From the NCBI GenBank assembly GCA_025201765.1, contig MU623348.1:1-64000 (forward strand): a stretch of DNA of 64,000 nucleotides. Reading direction: 5' to 3'. Below the pieces are notes generated by a model. That model did not search any database, was not told the origin of the DNA, and saw nothing but the letters and a program-made list of their open reading frames with translations. Origin of the DNA: Daldinia sp. FL1419 (taxonomy: Eukaryota > Ascomycota > Sordariomycetes > Xylariales > Hypoxylaceae). Numbering within the stretch: the stretch's first letter is position 1; every line of letters starts with the position of its first letter. Positions 60,201 to 64,000 of the stretch are shown one piece after another. The position numbers and the translations under genes are program-made.

Positions 60201-61584
60201 ACGCATGTATAAGGTAAGTTACTTATATTATCAAATCTATCTTAAAGAATAAATAGGTATATTTATAATATATAAGGTTATGAATATGGGGTATATTATA
60301 TCCTTATATATTAGTTATATATATTCTAACACTTCTATTCGAATTATATCTGTAATTAGCCTTAAATATCCTCTTAATTTGATTTTATTTATATCTTTAT
60401 ATTTCTTAAGGTTTAAAATATATTATTAATGGGAATAAATCCTTATTAAGGCTTTTATAGGGTAGGTCTTTTAACCCCTCCTTTCTTAATTATTTAAGTT
60501 AAATATTTCTTATTATATAATATATTTATATTATATTATATTTTAGTTTTTATTAATTAGTATATATATATATATATAAGGAGTTTTTCCTTCTTTTTTT
60601 TTTGTGTAATATAAAAAATATATTATTTTTTAAAGTTTTTAATAATATGTGTAAAAGTGTTTTCAATTATATTTAAGGATTAAATTTGGTTTAAATTTAA
60701 AACTTTTAATTTATATTTGTTGGAAATTATTTTATATTAAAATTTCCATTGATTATGAAATGTCTTTTTTTTAAAATTTCTTATTTGTTTTATAGCTAGA
60801 ATTTTAGGGTATTTTTGAATTTAATAAATATATTTTTAGGTAATGGTTTGATAAGGTTATTAATTATTTATTATTAAATAAAAATATATATAAAATTAAT
60901 TTTTCTAAATTATTATTTTTTTTAAAAAAAATATATATCTATTTTGATATATTTAGTATATATGTAAAACTAAAGATTTTTAATTAATATTAGTGTTTTT
61001 TAATTATTCTTAAAAATGATTATAATAGTAATTTATTCTTATATTACCATTAGTTTTATTAATAAATAATATAGCCATATGACTTCCTTTATAATATTTA
61101 TTATATTTCTAAATTTAAATTTATATATTAATATAATTATAATAAGTTGTTTTTTTAATGATTAATTAATAATCTTATTATTAATGTTAAAGATATATCT
61201 TGAAGTTAATTGTTTAAATTATATATATCTTATGAAATTAACATTTATTTACCTTGTAAAATTGCTTAAATTTCTTTGGTATATAAATTTATAAATTAAA
61301 ATACCTTTAAAATATTTAAAGATCCTTTTTATTACTATTAAATATATTATAATAAAATTTTTTATATAATGGTTTAAATATGAGATAATATATGTTATAT
61401 TTAATTTAATATTTATTATAACATATATTAGATATTTTATGGTTTATGTATACTATTTGATATCTTTAATTAGTACAATATAATTATTTAAAGGTTCTAT
61501 AATCTTTGATATATTGATTAGGGTAGTTATAGGGTTAGATTTTTATTGGTTAAAATTTTTTATAATCTTTTTTAAATATATTTT
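60201..61584. other. AT-rich RIP-like DNA, probably the 3' part of a copia element
   Basis: It follows the minus-strand copia RT region and should hold its RNase H and 3' LTR, but I could not read those blocks with confidence. A (TA)n tract lies near 60,562-60,578. Confidence 0.4.
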
Positions 61585-63300
61585 TTAATTAAGCCTTATG
61601 GTTTTGTTAAGACAATCTCTTTTAATAGCCATTCTTAAGTAATATGAACAAAAATTTAGATTAATTATTTTAAATTTTTTAATAAGTTTAACCTTAATTT
61701 CATTAATTTTAATTTTAGAAGGCTTTATAATTAATAGATTATTAATATAAATTATTATATAATTATAATCTTTTATGAATATATTTACATTTAAATCCAA
61801 TATTTTAAAACCTAAAATAAATAAGTATATTAATAATATCTAATATTATATCTTTAATATTTATTTAAGATTATATAAGGCTTTTTTAAATTTATAATAT
61901 TTACCTATTCTATTATTAAATTTAAGGAATTATTTAATATATATATTTTTATTAATATTTTTATATAAGAATATTATAATTATATCTATTTATTTAATTT
62001 TTAAATTTAAAATAATTATTATAATAAAGATTATTTTATAATTTATAAATTTAATAATTAAAATAAAAATATTAATATAATTTAACCTTTTAATTTATTT
62101 AAAGTTTTATATAATTTATTTAATTTTATATTAAGTAATCTCCCTATTAAGACCTTTTTTTATTTTATAAATCCATTTGCCTAAAAATAATTTTTGTTTT
62201 ATTAATAAATTATAGAGTTTTTATATATAATTATTTACTAATAATTAATATTTAATACCTATAGTCTTACATTATTTGAATTATTTAGGGTTATATTTAA
62301 CCTTTTAATATAATTTGGGTTTAAGTTTTGTAATAGTGATTATAATATTAATTAAATATATGGTATATATGAAAGTTGGGTTTGTTTTAAGTTGGTACCT
62401 ATATAATAATAATTGTAATATTATTTGTTTAAATTTATATCTAAGGGGTTCCTATGGGGGGCTACCTATATATAATTTAAGAAGTTGTTTTTGTGTGGAT
62501 ATACCTAGTTATATATTTAATCTTTTTAGAGGTATGGGATTTTCTGATTAATTATTTTATAATATATTATTAGGTTTTTTAAATATAAGTAATAAATTAA
62601 AGTCTATTTAATTTGGGATTAGTTTTAATATGGGTTAATTTTTGGGTAGTTCCCAAATAATATTATTATTTTTTATATATATGTATAATGGTGGTAATAA
62701 TGTTAACTTAAATCTTACACATTTTTTTAAGGTTATGGATTTATTTATTAATATATATAAATATTTTTTTTTAAATACTATATTATTAATATTAATTATT
62801 TTATCTTTATTTATTAAAAATACCTTATAAATATATATATTATTACCTGTATAATTTAATATTTTATAAATTATGGTTTTCTTTTGAAATATATTAATTT
62901 TCTAATCTTTTAAATAATATCTATTTAAGCCTAAGGTGATCATATATGTTAAATCTAATATATTTCCATATTAAACCTTGTATGGGATTTTATTCAAAAC
63001 ATTATAAAATAATTTATTTATAATATATAAAATTATTTATATAATAATTAATTAATATTTATTTAGTATCCTATTTTTTTTGGTTTATATAAAAATAATC
63101 TTTATTTTAATTTTAAATTTATTAATAATATTTTTAATAAGGTTCTTTAATTAAAATTATTTTATAATTATATATTTAATTGTTATATTTTTTTATTAAT
63201 AAAAATGTTTAAATTTATTATTAATATATATATTTAAAATATTTAAAGTAATTATATAATATTATTATTCAGATTTTTCCCATTTTTTAAAGAAATCCCT
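61585..63300 (-). mobile_element. Ty1/copia pol remnant (integrase end, RT), RIP-mutated
   Basis: On the minus strand, about 62,990-62,910 reads KIPYKV, stop, YGN and then DLTYMITLG, matching the copia integrase C-terminal 'TPYELWYGKKPDLSHLRTLG' block with the Trp codon turned into a stop. About 62,010-61,585 reads reverse transcriptase: KALYNLK (from KALYGLKQ), YINN at 61,749-61,738 in place of YVDD, and an LRMAIKRD block (from LGMTVxRD). The stretch 61,800-61,585 is still open. The blocks differ from the copia copy at 8-9.5 kb, so it is a different lineage. The outer limits are approximate. Confidence 0.75.
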
Positions 63301-64000
63301 AAAGGTTTATAACCAATCTTTTAAGTTTTTAAGTGGAATGGCCCAGATCATATACAAAAAATTATAAATTATTATTAACTAACCCTTATAATTATTAATA
63401 CCTTAGGTATCCATGGATATATCAACTTTATTTAAATATAATAATTCCAATTTATAAATATCTTTTTTTAAAGATCTTTTATAAGATATTTTATTTATTT
63501 TATTTTTTATATAAGTTTTATATAAATAATATTCTTTTAAAGATTTTATATTTATAAATATTTTTATTAATTTTTTAAGATTTTAATTATTGAAATATCT
63601 TAATCTTTTATATCATACTTTAAATAAAAAATTAAATATAGAATAGGAATAAAGAATTATATTAAAATCTATTATATTAAAATAATTATCCTTTTAATTA
63701 ATTATATATAAGTTACTTATTTTAATTATAATTAAAAATATTTTTTCACCTTTAATTCTATAAGTTAAATCTTATTAAAATAAGAATTTAACATCTTTAC
63801 AAATTAATTATAATACTAAAATAAAATTATAAATCAAATTAAAACAATATATAATATTTAAGATTTTAATTATTTTAAAATTTTTATTTATAATGATTTT
63901 AATTACCATAATGTTTTAGAGTTTAGATATAATGGTTTTTTTATTAATACTATAAATATATAATTCTTTATACAAATATAAATTAATAAATAATATCTTA
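63301..64000. other. AT-rich DNA, probably upstream part of the copia element
   Basis: Continues the RIP-like region to the window edge. Core integrase and gag blocks would be expected here but cannot be recognised. Confidence 0.4.

Noticed and set aside
62315..62830. Two plus-strand frames of 62-78 aa
   Set aside because: They overlie the minus-strand copia relic and are low-complexity A/T translations.
1..64000. CRISPR arrays, rRNA genes and secondary-metabolite clusters
   Set aside because: No regularly spaced direct repeats, no rRNA sequence, and no PKS, NRPS or terpene synthase motif were seen.

Overview
The window looks like nuclear DNA of a filamentous ascomycete (Pezizomycotina). 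Protein genes carry short 45-135 nt GT-AG introns, often with a CTAAC/CTAAT branch site close to the acceptor. Encoded families include several fungal-typical ones (DUF1996, DUF3292, Mtf2-like, rhamnogalacturonan acetylesterase). Both ends are very AT-rich and hold retroelements degraded in the manner of repeat-induced point mutation (RIP: C to T and G to A, with many former sense codons turned into stops). A class such as Sordariomycetes is plausible but not proven here.

Layout: about 1-15,960 and 60,200-64,000 are AT-rich, almost gene-free compartments. The left one holds fragments of a minus-strand LINE (endonuclease and reverse transcriptase motifs still readable), a plus-strand Ty1/copia element (7.6-9.55 kb, with a polypurine tract and the start of a 3' LTR) and a possible Ty3/gypsy gag relic. 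The right one holds a minus-strand copia pol of a different lineage. Between them lies a roughly 44-kb island of normal composition with 17 gene models and one gene relic.

Island, left to right: two secreted-protein genes near the AT-rich border (DUF1996 protein; 99-aa eight-cysteine protein); a divergent pair of unrecognised single-membrane-segment proteins; complex I subunit NDUFA13/GRIM-19; a cell-cycle and chromosome block (condensin subunit Cnd1 and Cdc7 kinase, divergent; then Cmr1 and an Mtf2-like mitochondrial protein, divergent); a broken FAD-dependent oxidoreductase beside an NCS1 purine-cytosine permease; rhamnogalacturonan acetylesterase; phosphomannose isomerase; a DUF3292 membrane protein; a MITE-like element; 2-Cys peroxiredoxin; a short-chain dehydrogenase; a six-exon ankyrin-repeat protein; and a divergent amidase / aldehyde dehydrogenase pair with a short shared promoter.

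Most of the island is housekeeping or general metabolism, and no secondary-metabolite cluster is visible. The parts with the best chance of being undescribed are the divergent membrane-protein pair (20.8-23.6 kb), the small cysteine-rich secreted protein, the short inverted-repeat element family and the RIP history of the flanks. Exon borders were derived by eye from splice signals, frame continuity and family conservation; no search was run.
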